From: Phaeosaccion multiseriatum
Taxonomy: Eukaryota > Ochrophyta, other classes
NCBI GenBank assembly: GCA_965112735.1
Contig: OZ218961.1
Span: 2,046,001-2,110,000 of the forward strand
Length of the DNA stretch: 64,000 bases
Direction: 5' to 3'
This document shows, piece by piece, positions 23,167-36,200 of the stretch. The translations under genes and the position numbers were made by a program. The notes beneath the pieces were generated by a model. It saw only the letters and a program-made list of their open reading frames with translations, made no database searches and was not told where the DNA came from. Every line of letters begins with the position of its first letter. The first letter of the stretch is position 1.

Positions 23167-26100
23167 ATGCCAACTTTGACAGAAAGCATGCGGAGTGGGT
23201 TGGTGGGGGACTCCCGGGCAGCCGGGGGCCGAGGCCTGCCCGGCTCGGACACAGGCAGCCGGGGCCTTGTGCTACGCCCCCACCCATTGATGCTGCTACT
23301 GCTGGTCTGTTCGCTCTTCCTACTGGCCCCGACGTGGGCGCAAGATGAGGCCGACTCCACGTGCAGCGCCAGCTGCGAGCTGCTGAGCTGCGAGGCCGGA
23401 GCAGCTCCCACACTCACCCTGGACGACGGCGCAGATACTTTGACGGTTTCATGCCAGCCCTGCACAGACAACACCTTCAAGAACTCCACTGGCTCGCAGT
23501 CGTGCTCTGCGTGTGGGAAGGATGGCAGCGGAAAGGTGGACCTCGTCTCTGAGGCCGGGGCGACGCTGTGCACGTGTCCTGTAAACTTTTACTCCGACTC
23601 GGGTTCTTCAGACTCAACCTTTACGTGCCAAGCCTGCACCGATGGCGTAGACTGCTCCACTGCGGGTGCGAGTGTGGACCGCTTCACGCTGAAAAGCGGC
23701 TTTTGGAGGCTCGAGGATGACGTGGCGGAGGTATACGAGTGCCACCTGCCCAGTGCGTGTGTAGGCGGCAACGGTTCTCTGGGAGCGGTGGTGCCGGACG
23801 ACCCTTATTGCTCCCTCGGCTACGAAGGCCCACTGTGTGCCGTGTGTAGCGACGGTTACTACCCCGTCAGCGGCGCGTACGAGTGCGAGGCGTGTACCGG
23901 CGCCAACAAGGCTCATGTCCTCATCACCATCCTCGTGTTCGGAGGGGTGCTGCTGGCCTTTGTGCTGCTCATGCTCAAGAAGGCCGAGGTGGAAAATCCT
24001 GCAGACGAGGCCATCGAAGGCGGCGGACAGAGCGAAGGCGGGCAGGGCGCGGAGAGCGCCGCCGCCACAGACCTTTCCCTCACCATGGACCGCCTCAAGA
24101 CGCGAACCGCCAAAGCCATCCGGTGGTGGGAGGCAGCCGCCGCCAACATCAAGAAGAAGGCCGACACACTGATGGTCAAGTTTAAGATCCTCGTCACGCA
24201 CTTTCAAATCATCAGCGCCTTCCCCCTCGTGCTCGACGTGGCGTGGCCCAAGACCTTTGCTTCCTTCGCGGACGCTTTCTCCGTCTTCAACCTCAACATT
24301 TGGGGCCTTTTGTCCGGGGGTTGCTTCTTCTCGGCGGACTTCTACAAGGGACTGTTGTTCGACACGCTTCTGCCCCTTCTCATCGTCGCCATCCTGTTCG
24401 GTGTCTTCTACATTAAAGAAGTAAGTCAATGTAGGGGGCTGCGGGGGGGAGGGGGAGTGGATGGGTGGGGCCGGCCTTTTCTGCTTCGTACATCAGACGA
24501 ACACACACCAATACACACCCCACATGTGTCAAGAACATCCCACCTAACCCACTTGCCCCCTCGGGTCCGCCCGGCCTTGTGCAGGTGCTTCGCCCCCGCC
24601 GGAGAGGGCAGGAGGTGGACAAGAAAGAGGCAGGCTATGTGAGCAATTGGAATGGAACCATGGCCGGGGCCCTTCTCACGAGCTTCTTCTTTTACGTGCA
24701 GTCCAGTACCACGGTCATGCAGGCCTTCAACTGCGAGACCTTTATGGACCGCAAGGGCGACAAGCAGAGCTTCCTCGTGGCCGACTACAGCAAAGACTGC
24801 GACACCACCACCTACAGCATTTACTTTTGGTACTCCATCCTCATGGTTATCACCATCCCCTTGGGCATCCCTGTGGTGTACGCGTTGCTCATTCGGAGAG
24901 ACATCAGCCGCATCAGCCCCAAGGTGGAGTCTGTGGAGATTGCCCTCGCGCTGAGAGAGGACGACCCTCGCACGCAGCGAACGCGCTTCTTATGGAGCAC
25001 GTACCACCCCGGCGCTGCCTTTTTCGAGTGTTGGGAATGCATTCGTAAGCTCATGCTCACGGGGCTGCTCGTCTACTTCAGACCGGACACGTGAGTGAGA
25101 CGAGCAGAAGAGGAACAAGAACAAGAACAAGAACAAGTGGAGGAGGAGAGCACGCCTGAGATGAGAAGCAAGAGGAGAGCAAGCCTGGCACGCCCCCTTC
25201 CCCTCCCCTCCGCTTCTCTTCTACATCACCTCACCTCACCTCACCCCCCACTCCTCCCCACCCCGTGTCACATATCGTACCCTTCTTCCACCCGCCCCTC
25301 CAGCCCCTCTCAGGTGGTAATAGCGATGCTGTTGGCACTTCTGAGCATGCGCGTGTTGGCTCAGTACACACCCTACAAGAGGAGTGACGAGAACGACCTC
25401 GCAGAGAGTGCCCTTTGGGTCACCTTTCTCACCCTCTTTGGGGGCCTTCTCATCAAGAGTGGGGTGACAGCGGCGGACGGTTACAGCGAGGCAGGGCTGG
25501 GCGTGTTTCTCGCTCTGCTCAACCTCAGCTTGATTGCTTTGGCTGCATTGCAGACCTTCTACAGCGCTCGTCTGTGGGTGTGCGATAAGCTCGGCATCGA
25601 CGTCGAAAAAATCACGGTACGGTTGGGTGCGTGGAGAGTATACTATATCGTTAACACATTGTGTATGTGCGAGTGTGTGTGTCTGTGTGTGCGTGTGGGT
25701 GGGTGCATGTGTATGTATGGCGTGTGTTTATTCGTGTCTGTGTGTGGAGAGAGTATGTTTGCTAGAGAGAATATGTGTATGTGCTTAGCTTAATCATGCC
25801 GTAACCGCCATACCCCCCCCCCCCCAAATTCGCAGCTGGAGAAGAAGCTGCGGGACATCGGCACCACGCTCATGCCGGTACGCGACTACGATGACGAAGA
25901 CGAGTATCACCAACGCGTGACCCAAAAGACGAAAGAGTTCCGCGAGATTGCCGAGCAAGCCCTCTGCAGAGAGGCGGAGCTAAAGCGCAAGAGACTCGCC
26001 AAGGAGGCCGGGGAGGGAGGGGAGGATGAAGACGGAGAAGGCCTACCCGGCAAGGGTGGCGACAAGGATGGCACTAGAGGGATGTTCGCCAATCTCGCCC

Positions 26101-27653
26101 GCCCCTTCTCAGCGGCGCTTGCCTCGAGGAAGAAGGGCAGCAAGGGAGAGCGGGCCTCATCCTCAGACGGACCGCAGCAGAAGCAGAAGCACAAGCACAA
26201 GCAAGAGGGCGAGGAGGGGACAGGGCAGGAGAAGGTAGCGAAGAAGAGGAGCAAGAACAAGTCGGCCAGTGTCATGGGGGAAGACGCAGCCGCAGCAGAA
26301 TCAGCAGCAGCAGCCGTCGGGGAGGCGGTAGGTCCTGTCGACCGCAGGGAGGCGGAGGCTCCAGCTGGGGCAGCGGGGTCCTCCCCTCCGTCGTCCATAT
26401 ACTCCGCGGGCGCTTACAAGCGGCGGGTAAGTCAACGAAAGGTGTCCCGGGGGGGCAGCCTTTTGTAGTTCAACCTTCCGTACCCTGCTGCTTTTCTCTC
26501 CTTGTCTCTCTCTCACTACATCCCTCTCTTTCTCTTTCTCTCCTCATCACCCTCTCTCTTCATCTCTCTCTCTGCAGCTCTCTCCTCCTCTCTCTGCGTT
26601 TGTGTTTGTTCCCCCCCCCCCCCCCCTCGCGGTGTCGTCCTGAGGGGCGGAAGCACATACATATACTCACAAGCAAGCACTTGTGCCCCCTCTTCCGTCC
26701 CTCCTGGTGTCCTCACTTCGTGCCACTGCTGTTCCCTCTTTCTCCCTCTCTCTCCATCTCTCTCTCTCCATCTCTCTCTCCCTCTCTCCCTCCCTCTCTC
26801 CACTTCTCTCTCTCCCTCTCTTCCTCCCTCCCCCCCTCTCTCCCTCCCTCTCTCTGCCCTCTCTTCCCCTCTCTCCCTACCTCCCTCCCTCCCTCCCTCT
26901 CAATCTCTCGCTGTGCTCTGTATCCTCCTTCATCACAGCCGCTACCGACCCCCTCGGGAAGTGCCCCGTCTCTACCCCCTCCTCCGTCTTACCACCAGGT
27001 GATGACCGAAGACCCTGGGGCCTCCAAACGGCATTCGGTGAGCCAAATTTCTCATTTTTTTGAGCCCTTTCAAAGTGCGGCCCATATATGCCTGACTACC
27101 TCCCTCTCTCCCCCTCCCCCTCCCCTCCCAGTGGACAATGTGTACTGTGTGTGTGTGTGTGTGCGTGTGTATGTGTTATGCTTGCACTCACTGTGTACGT
27201 ACGCTCTCTATCCCCCCTCCCTTCCCCCCCCCCCCCCCACCCCACTCATCCCTTCTCCCCAACACGCAGAAGCGGCAAGAGCGGCCGTCGAGAGAGGAGC
27301 GCAAGATTGAAGAGGCACTTTCCCCCGGCCTGAGCAAGGGCACGAGGGAAGGGAGGGCGGGGCAACAGCCGCAGAGGCAAGCAAGGTCAAGGTCACCGGT
27401 TTCGGCGGTTTCGCACCCCATGCGCAGAGGGCCCGGTTCGGGTTCGGGCAAGGGCCAGCCTCCACCGATGGCTGCACACTTCGAGGCCTCCCCTGTGCAG
27501 TCTCCCTCTGCCGTACCACCAACGGCTACATCTGCTACTGCGGTTCCTCGGGGCCGTGCTAGTGAGGGCCGCGGTCGGGATAAGGGCGCGTCTGATGGGG
27601 CGACCGAGGAGAACAGACTGAGGCCGAGCAGATCTCCGAGTCCAATGTACTAA
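23167..27653 (+). CDS. Cys-rich ectodomain multi-pass membrane protein, 1048 aa, six exons
   Basis: The exons are 23167-24420, 24585-25090, 25304-25616, 25836-26426, 26939-27037 and 27270-27653. All junctions are GT-AG and keep phase, for example FRPDT joined to PSQVVIAMLLALLSMR across the second intron. Residues 41-58 form a signal peptide (LMLLLLVCSLFLLAPTWAQ). Residues about 60-255 are a Cys-rich, GCC2/ephrin-receptor-like extracellular region (CQPCTDNTFKNSTGSQSC, GYEGPLCAVCSDGYYP). A first membrane span follows (VLITILVFGGVLLAFVLLML), then a charged loop, then FKILVTHFQIISAFPLVLDV and several further spans with a second short Cys-containing loop. The C-terminal roughly 400 residues are cytoplasmic, charged and disordered. 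This architecture is common in oomycete and algal TRP-like/EGF-like membrane proteins of unknown function; a channel or sensor role is inference only. The start is the ATG giving the signal peptide. Confidence 0.86.
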
Positions 27654-27799
27654 GTGGGACGACTTTGGTAATGTTATGTAATCTTACATGTACATCGAGG
27701 AGGACAGACTGAGGCTAGACTTTCTCCCTTTTTTTTGTTATTTAACCTTAAAACGAATACATTTAGATTAGAAGGTTTTAAGTTGTGTCAGTTAATTCA

Positions 27800-29910
27800 A
27801 AGTGAAAATAGCAGTGCGTGGGCTGTTATGGTTTGTAGTTTGTAGCTAAGCGAGAGTCTCCAGGGGCGGGGAAAGTGATGATGAAGGGGAAGTGGTTCCT
27901 TCCATGGTGAGAGGGAAGGAGGAGTGGGCAATTTGTGAGCCTCTCTTCAGCGCTGCGGAGGGAGGGGCGCGGTGCTGCTCGACCAAGCACTTCGCAGAGG
28001 GAAAGCGCCAAATCTGGGTATATTACTATGAAGTAAGACAATAAGCCGCTATCGATGGCACCGTGTGCGAAACTAGGCGGTGCTTTACGCAGGAGGGGCC
28101 GCGCTGTCTGCCCTGGTCACTCAGTCCTCGCAGTCGCAGGGGTGACCATTGGCGTGCACCCACTGCTTCATCTCCTCGAAGGCGGCAAGGGGCATATCCC
28201 ATTGTCTACACCATCCATGACCGCCATATCTGTTTTTCACGACTTGTGGGCATGCCAACCTGTCCCAGGGACACATGACCTCCACCGATCGGAGCCACTT
28301 CAGCACAGAGAGGCTCTTGGCGCAATAAACTGCAGCAAAGCAGACATCTGTATCCCAACTGCACAGCTCCCGTACGTTTGCATGCAGCCACTGCAGCACT
28401 TCCAGATTGCCTTCCTGGGCCGCCCAAAAAGCCCCATCCCTCCACCCGCTCCTGTCATCTGCCGCCTCCATCTCAGCTCTGACCTTCGGATGATGCAAAA
28501 GCATGTCCAACGCTCGAATGTGCCCCGCACTTACAGCCTCCTCCCACATAGTCCATTCAGGAGGGCCCTCAAACTCGTCGGACAGCAGCCACGTAAGAAC
28601 CTCCACATTGCCGCACTTGCCAGCTTCGGCACAAATATAGCTCAGATCCCACGGGCACCGCTCCTTGTCGGGCAGGTCCTCCACTCGCAGCCATTGGAGG
28701 ATGCTCAGTGCGTGCTTTTCATTCCTCACCGCAACCATGCAAACGATCGAACCCCAGGCACACCCCATGCTGTGAAGAGCCTTGCAAATACTCACATCTC
28801 CGTACTGTGCCGCAGCCTCAAAAGTCTTCACACTCAGCGCATATCCGCACTTCCTGGCCCACCTCAAGCGCTCCACAGACTCAACCACACTCCTGATCCG
28901 CGTTGTCTTGGCCGGATGGAGACGTCTGTAGCGGCCCTTCCACTCCTTGCTCACCGCCGATATAAACAAGTCCTGGCCCCCATCAGTCCACTCCATCACA
29001 TTGACGAGAAGCACAGCCTGGGCCAGGGCCTGCTCACAAGCTTCGAATGTTTGAGCATCGCTTCCCTCGCCTCCAGCAAGGGCAGCGGGAACGAGAGAAG
29101 CTGCCACGGCGGCGCTGCAACCTTGCGCCTCCATCGAGGAATCGATGGGTGGGGCTGGCTTGAGCCTTTTGCCACCCTGCTTTCGGCTCGGTCCGTCCAT
29201 GTCTTTCGCGGCCCCACTCTGGATGACTGCTTCTTGACACGTATGATGTGCCGCGCGCGGCACGTATCGGGGGGAAGAAGCGCTTTTGCTTTCCTCAGCG
29301 AAGCCTGGTACGACGAGGGAAGGGAAGGGGGAGGGGGGGTGACAGGAGGGAAATGCCACGCAGTGTGAGAAAAAGGCGGCATCGGTACCTCATCTGCTGG
29401 TGGGCCTTTGCCGAGACCCCCCCCGAAGAGCCGAAGAGTGCTGAGGGCATGTTTACTTCGATGGACTCGATCACCATCTCCCAACACGGCCTCGACTGCT
29501 CTAAGCCTCCTCGAGCCTGCATACCTCAGCGCCACGCTCCTACCTGCTGCTTGGTCGAAGAAGGACGAAGGGATAAATATGGAGGGGGAATGAAAAAAAG
29601 AATTGGATCGAAATTGAGCGACATACAGGCAAGTTGGTTGCTCGGAGTCGGCCCTGTGATCAGAGGGCGTTTGGCGGGACGGCCGGCCTTTGGCTGCAGC
29701 CTTGCAGCTCTCTGCCTGGGGGGTATAAGTCACTCTTCCCTCAAGCAGCCCACCTACGACACCCCCTCTTTGTGCTGCACTCTATCTCATGCTGTCTGCG
29801 GCCATTCGTCCCTTCTGTTGTGTTGCTGGCTGTTGTTGTGCAGACACTTGACTTGCTTAAACAAGCCGCAAGTCGACGCAAGGTAGGACACAAAGTTCTT
29901 TTTTTTAGGC
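27800..29910. repeat. Segmental repeat B, copy 1 (carries ankyrin-like gene)
   Basis: This block is highly similar to 40185-42262, from the shared TAGCAGTGCGTGG at 27810 to the shared GCAGACACTTGACTT near 29840 and GTTCTTTT near 29900. Just right of it (29909-29960), the text AGGCCTATCCC followed by CCTCATCGACGCGGA matches an intron of the large gene (39610-39660). Copy 1 is therefore joined to a piece of module A, as copy 2 is. Confidence 0.85.
28121..29134 (-). CDS. Ankyrin-like 'CPWD' repeat protein, copy 1, 337 aa
   Basis: The protein is built from degenerate ankyrin-like units with the algal/oomycete pattern GNVEVLTWLLSDEF, GNLEVLQWLHANVREL, SLSVLKWLRSVEVMCPWD and the C-terminal FEEMKQWVHANGHPCDCED. 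N-terminally it has QDLFISAVSKEWKGRYRRLH, an F-box-like/helical start common in this family. The start was placed at the first Met conserved in both copies (MEAQG, 29134). The frame stays open to 29359, but upstream codons and frames differ between copies, so the 5' part is unlikely to be coding or contains an intron. The function is unknown, presumably protein binding. The paralogue is at 40505-41512. Confidence 0.8.
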   Translation of the reverse strand: MEAQGCSAAVAASLVPAALAGGEGSDAQTFEACEQALAQAVLLVNVMEWTDGGQDLFISAVSKEWKGRYRRLHPAKTTRIRSVVESVERLRWARKCGYALSVKTFEAAAQYGDVSICKALHSMGCAWGSIVCMVAVRNEKHALSILQWLRVEDLPDKERCPWDLSYICAEAGKCGNVEVLTWLLSDEFEGPPEWTMWEEAVSAGHIRALDMLLHHPKVRAEMEAADDRSGWRDGAFWAAQEGNLEVLQWLHANVRELCSWDTDVCFAAVYCAKSLSVLKWLRSVEVMCPWDRLACPQVVKNRYGGHGWCRQWDMPLAAFEEMKQWVHANGHPCDCED

Positions 29911-29959
29911 CTATCCCTATTCGCTTGGTACACCTCATCGACGCGGAGACTGCTCTGCT

Positions 29960-30205
29960 ATTGGAGGGAAGGGGAAGTGCTTTCTCTCACGGTGGGAGAG
30001 AAGGGGGGAGGGAAAGTGCGCCCGGGAAAGTGCTTCCTTTCACGGTGGGAGGGAAGGGGGAAGGGGAAGTGCTTCCTTTCACGGCGGGAGGGAAGTAGGA
30101 GTGGGCTGTGGCTGTGTAAGCCTCTCTTCAGCGCTGCGGAGGGAGGGACGCGGTGCCGCTCGATCAAGCACTTCGCAGAGGGAAAGCGCCAAATCTGGTT
30201 TTAAG
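29960..30205. repeat. Partial third copy of the left end of repeat B
   Basis: Bases 30110-30200 (CCTCTCTTCAGCGCTGCGGA to GGGAAAGCGCCAAATCTGGT) match 27938-28018 and 40320-40400. To its left, a roughly 35-bp piece (GGGAAGTGCTTCCTTTCACG) is tandemly amplified at 29963-30095. As a result repeat B copy 1 has similar text at both ends in direct orientation. Confidence 0.8.
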
Positions 30206-30267
30206 GAGGCGATGTGGGCCATTTGGTGCCATCCAAGCTATCGCCCGGGGAGCATCAACGTCTTGCC

Positions 30268-33200
30268 ATGTTGCTCCGGCGCAGTAACGAGCAGGCGCTG
30301 AGAGCTGCGGAGGCCAGGTCAGTTTGCAGTGTCAGTTTGCAGGGTCAGTTTGCAGTGTCAGTTTGGCTCGGGGGAGTTGGAGGAAGTGTCTCCTGTTGGC
30401 ATTGTCAGAGCGAGGCAGGCTTCGAGGTCTTTAGCTTTTCCAAAATAGCATGGATGGCAGGGGCAATGGATGGCAATGGATGGCAGGGGATGGCAATAGA
30501 TGGCAGGGGATGGCAGAGATGACGGAGGACTTGCAGGGGATGGCGAACTGCAAACTGTAGTGACGTGCGAGGCAAGCTCACAAGCAAGCAGTGCTCACTT
30601 CAACCCAGTCCACCTCACCCCACCTCATCCCACCCCACTCCATCTCACCCCACCCCACCCCTACCCCACTCCACCCCACCCCACCCCCCATCCCAAACAC
30701 TTTATATCAAACGATAACATCAACAATACCATCGCCCGTGTGACTCACAGGTACAACAGAGAAGTGCCCAGGAGGAGGCCGCAGAGCACCCACAGTCAAA
30801 GTGGGGGGGGTGGAGGAGGGCAGGAGCACGAGGACACCGGCGAGGGGTCCCCTCCCGTCTGGATGGGGGAGGGAGGAGAAGACAGATACGAGCAGCAAGC
30901 AAGCGTCGGTGATGCAGTTGGTGATACGGCAGCAGCGGCGGCAGCTGAACTCTACCTGCGCTACGGTTTCGGTTCGGCGGAGAGCTTTGACCCCACCCTG
31001 CTCCATCCAGACGAGCTGCTAGCCGCCGCAGATGGGCTGTTGCCTGCTAAGCCTGTTGGTGATACAAAGGCCAGGGCAGTTGGTGGTACGACATCAACAG
31101 CAGGAGCAGCAGCTGGTGATACAGACACAGCAGCAGCAGCAGCAGCAGCAGCAGTAGGTGCTACGCCAGTCGCCAACGCTGGGACCACAGCTCAGCAGGA
31201 TGGGGCAAGATCAAGGCCACGCACACGAGGAGGAGAAGGCCCCAACCCTCCCCCCTCCACTTCCCCTGCCCCTGGTCCTGGTCCTGGTCCTGTTCCTGGT
31301 CCTGGCCCCGATCGGTCCGTCGATCCCGGTGCGCTACGCTCAGCAGGGGCGAGTAGGCGTCCACCTCCCCCGCGCGTATCCACTGCGCCTGCGGCCGGTC
31401 ACACCAGCCATCGCTACTCGTCCAGAGGGTTGTTAAAGGCCACCCGAGAGGCACTTCCGGCCTTTGCGTTGGAGGGGAGGGGGTGGGATTTTGGGATGGC
31501 AGCGGACGGAAGGGGGAGGAGGGCGGTGAGGGGGAGGGACTTTGGTGGGGAGTTTGTGAGTGAGGAAGTGGCGAGGTTCAGCCGACAGGAGAAGGAGGAG
31601 GTGAGAGGATGGAGGGAAGGAGGGGAGGGAAAGGAAAGGGGGATTGTTCAGATTTGGGCTTTCTCTCCTCTTCCCCACTGCCATCCACTGCCATCCACTG
31701 CCATCCACTGCCATCCTGATGCCTCTATTGTGCATATTTGCCCATTCACCTCCCTCTTGCTGCTGCTGTGCTGTATCCCCAACTTGCCTACTATGCGGGG
31801 TATATCCGCAACTGCTCTGACATGTTGTGTATCACCACCTGCTCTGCCTCCTGTCGTCAGCTGTGGCAAGCGTTTCAACAGCACCGCGAGCTCAGCAGCG
31901 TGGACCGAGCGGCCTTGCTGGAGCTGGCCATCGCCACCCATCCACAGCAGTTGGTAATACAGCAGCAGCAGCAGCAGCACCAGCACTCGCTGCCCACAGA
32001 CGGGTCCTCGCTGATACCCCCCGGGGGACAGATTCCCCTGGGGGGGTTAGCCCGGGGGGGTCAGTCGTCCTCCCTGGAGAGCTCGCTCCCCTCCTACCCG
32101 AGCTCGGAAGAGCTTCTCCGGTACCTGCCCAAGGCAAAGGTACGACACCACATGTCGAGGCTATCGATATATAATACCGAGTTCATTGACCATCGAACAT
32201 CGAACATCGATACCCCACTCCAAATTCGCGATCCCCTCCTTCCGCCCCCCTCCCTTCATGCTTGCCCGTCATACACCCCCATCACCTCTCTTAACAATGT
32301 CCCCCACCCTCCCCTCCCTCCCACCCCCTTCTCTTTCCACCCCATACCTCCCCCTTACCACCCTCTCCCTCCCACCGCCCTTTCCATCGTTCAACAGGCG
32401 GACAGGCTTCTCTCTGCACTGCTGAGCAAGCTTGCACAAGATACACTCCCGCCCCCCATTGGACATCCCCCCGGGGTGGAGCAGCAACAGCTGCAGCCGT
32501 TGGTGATACAGCAGCAGCAGCAGCAGTTGGTGATACAGCAGCAGCAAGGCGCGATGGTGATTCCCAACGACCCCACCTCCTCCTCCATTGGGGAGCAAGG
32601 CAGCCAAGTCAGTCAGCGCAGTGGCAGCACAGACGCCGACACGGCCCACTCCCCTCTGGACGGCGCCTCGATTGCCCCCTCCACCGCGTCGACTCGGAAT
32701 CCTTTCTCCTCCTCCTCCTCCTCCTCCGCTGCCGCCGCCACCGCCGCTGCTGCGGGTGCTGCTGGTGCTGATGCTGCTGCTGCCTTAATCCCCTCGGTTT
32801 CAGGCGCCCCTCCCTCTCCCTTCGACTCGCAATCCTCGCAGCTCGACATGTACATGTGTCTACCGTTAGATGTCGGTTCGTTGGAGGAGGGGGGGGAGCA
32901 GGAGGGACGGGGGGGGGATGAGGGGGAGAACTTAGCTGACGGCTCGCAGGTGGGAAGGAGGAGGGGCAGCATGCGCGACGGAAGGCCATCCCGAGGGGGG
33001 TCGGCATCCCCGGGGGGAAGGCAGCAGCTAGCGTCCTCCCCGGGGGAGGCAAAGCCGATGTCGGCATCGATGTCCTATCTACTACCGAGAGGAGGAGGAG
33101 GAGGAGGAGGAGGAGGAGGAGGAGGAGGGAAACGACTGGGCGGCTCTAAGCGGCCACTGCCCGCGGAAGACGGTCTCGACCTTTCGCTTGGGGAGAGGAG

Positions 33201-36200
33201 AGGGAGGGGGCACCCCCGGGGGGCGGACTCCAAGACGTCCAGAAGTGGGTCAGATGGAGCTCGCGCTACTACCGCAGCTGCTACCGGGGCCCGACGCCGG
33301 GGTCATACAGCGGTTGGTGGTACAGCAGCAACAGACTGGGAATTGCGTGGGTCAAGGGAAAGAGGAACAGTCCGGACACCCCGTACCGCGGCAGCAGAGG
33401 CGGCAGTGGCCAGCAGGACGCGACCCAGTACGACACAACAACCCCGACTCGGAGTCACACTTGGCGGTCCGATTGCCCCGGGGGGGAGGGCGGCGACCCA
33501 GGAGGGGGCGGGGGCGGCGGACCTGCTGCTGCTTGCCGCCGCCACTGCTGCTGCCACTGGTGCTGCCACTGGTGCTGCGGCCCCCCTGGGCGGGCTGGCG
33601 CTGAGTGAAGCCGAGCAAACACTCGTGTTAGAGGCCGTTCTAGCTGGGGATGGAGAAGGCAGGGGCTCGGGTTCGGACGTTTCAACCGTTTCAACCGCCA
33701 AGGACAGGGCCAGGAGGAAGAGGGCGGCGGCGGCAGAGAGGTTTGTGCCAACGGATGGGTCGGGGATGCAGAGGCGGAGGAGAGAGGAAGCCGACAGACG
33801 AGAGCAGGGGGCAGAGGCAAGGAGGAAGAGGATCAGAGAGCGCTCAGCAGCGGCAGCAGCGGTGGCGGCGGCTGCGGGGCCTGCCCCTGCTCCTACCAAG
33901 CGCACCAAGGCAGAGGCAGGTTATACTTGCGCTTCGTCTCCTCGTTCTTCGCGTCCTACACCGGGTGAGACTTTGCCTAACCGGAGCAGCGGCCGTGAAG
34001 GGCGGAGGAGGGCTCGAGGAAGAGAACGAGAGCAAGCGCAAGCGCAGGAAGACGTCCTCGCCGCCGAGCCTTCACTGTCCACGGAGAGGGCAGCAGAGGG
34101 CCCCTCCCCCTCCCTGCACACCTCACTGGAGGCTTCCCTCAACGCCTCGCTGGATGCTTCGCTGGACGCCTCGCTCAGTGCCTCGTTGGAGGATAGTGCA
34201 GACGGTCACTCCGCCGGCAGGCTGCCATCCATCGAAGGAGGTGAGTGAGGCAGTGCTTGGTGTCAGGCGATGTCTGGTGATCGATCAAGCAGGGCCTGCT
34301 ATCAGTCAGTCAGTACCTGGTGTCAGTCAGTTCCTGGTGTCAGTCAGTCAGTGCCTGGAGTCAGTCAGTCAGTCCGTCAGAAGGTGGCTTCGTGTGTTAG
34401 GGGAAAGGGTTCGGTCCCAAGGGGGCGATGCTGTGGGGGAGCACCCGATTGAAAACGCCTACTCACTACTCTCTCTCCCTTCCTTCCTTTCTTCCTTCCT
34501 TCCTTCCTTCCTTCCGCCCTTCCTTCCGCCCTTCCGCCCTTCCGCCCTTTCTTCCTCCCGTTCTGCCGTCTTTCTTTCTTTCTTTCTCTCCTTCGCAGCC
34601 GAGTCTGAACAAGAAGCGCAAGACGGAGGAACACGAAGGAAGAGTAGATCCTTGCCCTCCTTGGGGTCGTCCTTAGAGGCGACTGGAGACGACGTTCTAG
34701 ATGAAGAAGGAGAAGGAGACGAAGAAGAAACACGGCGAGGAGGAGGCGGAGGAGGAGGGGGGGGGGAGGATAGTATAGAGAAGAACGAGGAGAAGCAGGA
34801 GGGGGACAAAGGAGGAGAGGAGGAAGAGGTGCAGGAGGAGCAGCAGGAGGAGGAGGACGAGAGGAAGGAGGGGGGGAAGATGCAGCGGTCTCCTACTGCG
34901 GCTCTGTTTGTTATGGACACAGCCGTGGAAGTACTCGCCGATCTGGTGGGATGGGACGAGCTAGGAGAAGGAGGAGGAGGGGGAGGAGGAGGAGGAGGAG
35001 GAGGAGGAGGAGGAGGAGGAGGAGGGGGAGGAGGAGGAGGGGGAGGAGGAGGAGGAGGAGCAGGAGGGCGACGAGGGGAGGGAAGGGGGAGGCGTGGAGG
35101 GGGAGGTAGGGGATCGAGGCGACTACTGGCACAGGCTGGCGACGATGCCGACGATTCGAATGCCTCGGACTCCGAGGCAGAAGAGAAAATGGGGGTTGAA
35201 TGTTTCCGAGGCGGGGTGGGTGGGCAGCACCAAACAGCCCGAGGAGGAGATGGGGAGGCCTCCGTAGGCGGCTCGGTAGGCAGTCTGGGGAGCGAGATGG
35301 ATTGCAGGAGTGGCTTCGGTTTAGGCGGGGGGGGAGGGGGAGGAAGTTACAGAGACAGCAGCGTGATTGACTCGACTGTGGCCAGGCTAAGGGAGGGGGG
35401 AGGAGGTGGAGGGGTGGGAGATAGCCTTATCGACCTGGTCTCGCTCAGTCCTCAGCAACAACATCCATCCGACTTGCCGGGGAGTATTCTGAGTGCACTG
35501 ACGGGAGGAGGAGCAGGAGGAGGAGCAGGAGGAGGAGGAGGAGGAGGAGGAGCAGGAAGAGGAGGAGGAGGAGGAGGAGGAGGAGGAGGAGGAGGAGGAG
35601 GAGGAGGAGGAGGAGGAGGAGGAGGAGGAGGAGGAGGAGGAGGAGGAGGAGGAGGAGGAGGAGGAGGAGGAGGAGGAGGAGGAGGAGGAGGAGGAGGAGG
35701 AGGAGGAGGAAGAGGAGGAGGAGGAGGAGGAGGAGCAGGAAGAGGAGGGGGAGCAGGAGGAGCAGGAGGAGTAGGAGGAGCAAGAGGAAGCTCACCTCCA
35801 AGTCGGGAGGGCAGGAACAGGCGAGCCCGAGGAGGCGGCGGTGGCAAGGCAGGGGTTGGAGCGCCCCCGGGGTCTTCGGGTAAGGGCAAAGCCAAGGGCA
35901 GCAAGGGAGGGGCGAAAGACGCCAACAACGCCAACGCGAGGGGCCGGTCTCTGGGCAGAGGGAAAACGACGCTACCGAAGACCGAGGCACCCGGCAGCAA
36001 GGTGAAGGGACCGGCGAAGAGCGAGGCAGCAGCTGTGGCAGTTGGTACTACAGCGGCAGCAGCAGCAGCAGCAGCAGCAGCTGGGGGGACGGATGGGAGT
36101 AGGCGGCCCAAGTCTCGGGAAGGCCGACCCAAGAGTGGAAAGGACGGGAAGGACACCAAGAGGTCTCGCTCGGCGTCTGCGAAGAAACGCCCGGGCTCCC

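Noticed and set aside
28055-29368. Plus-strand open frame of 437 codons (and its counterpart at 40433-41701)
   Set aside because: These are antisense shadows of the ankyrin-like genes. The minus frame has recognisable repeats conserved between copies; the plus frame has none.
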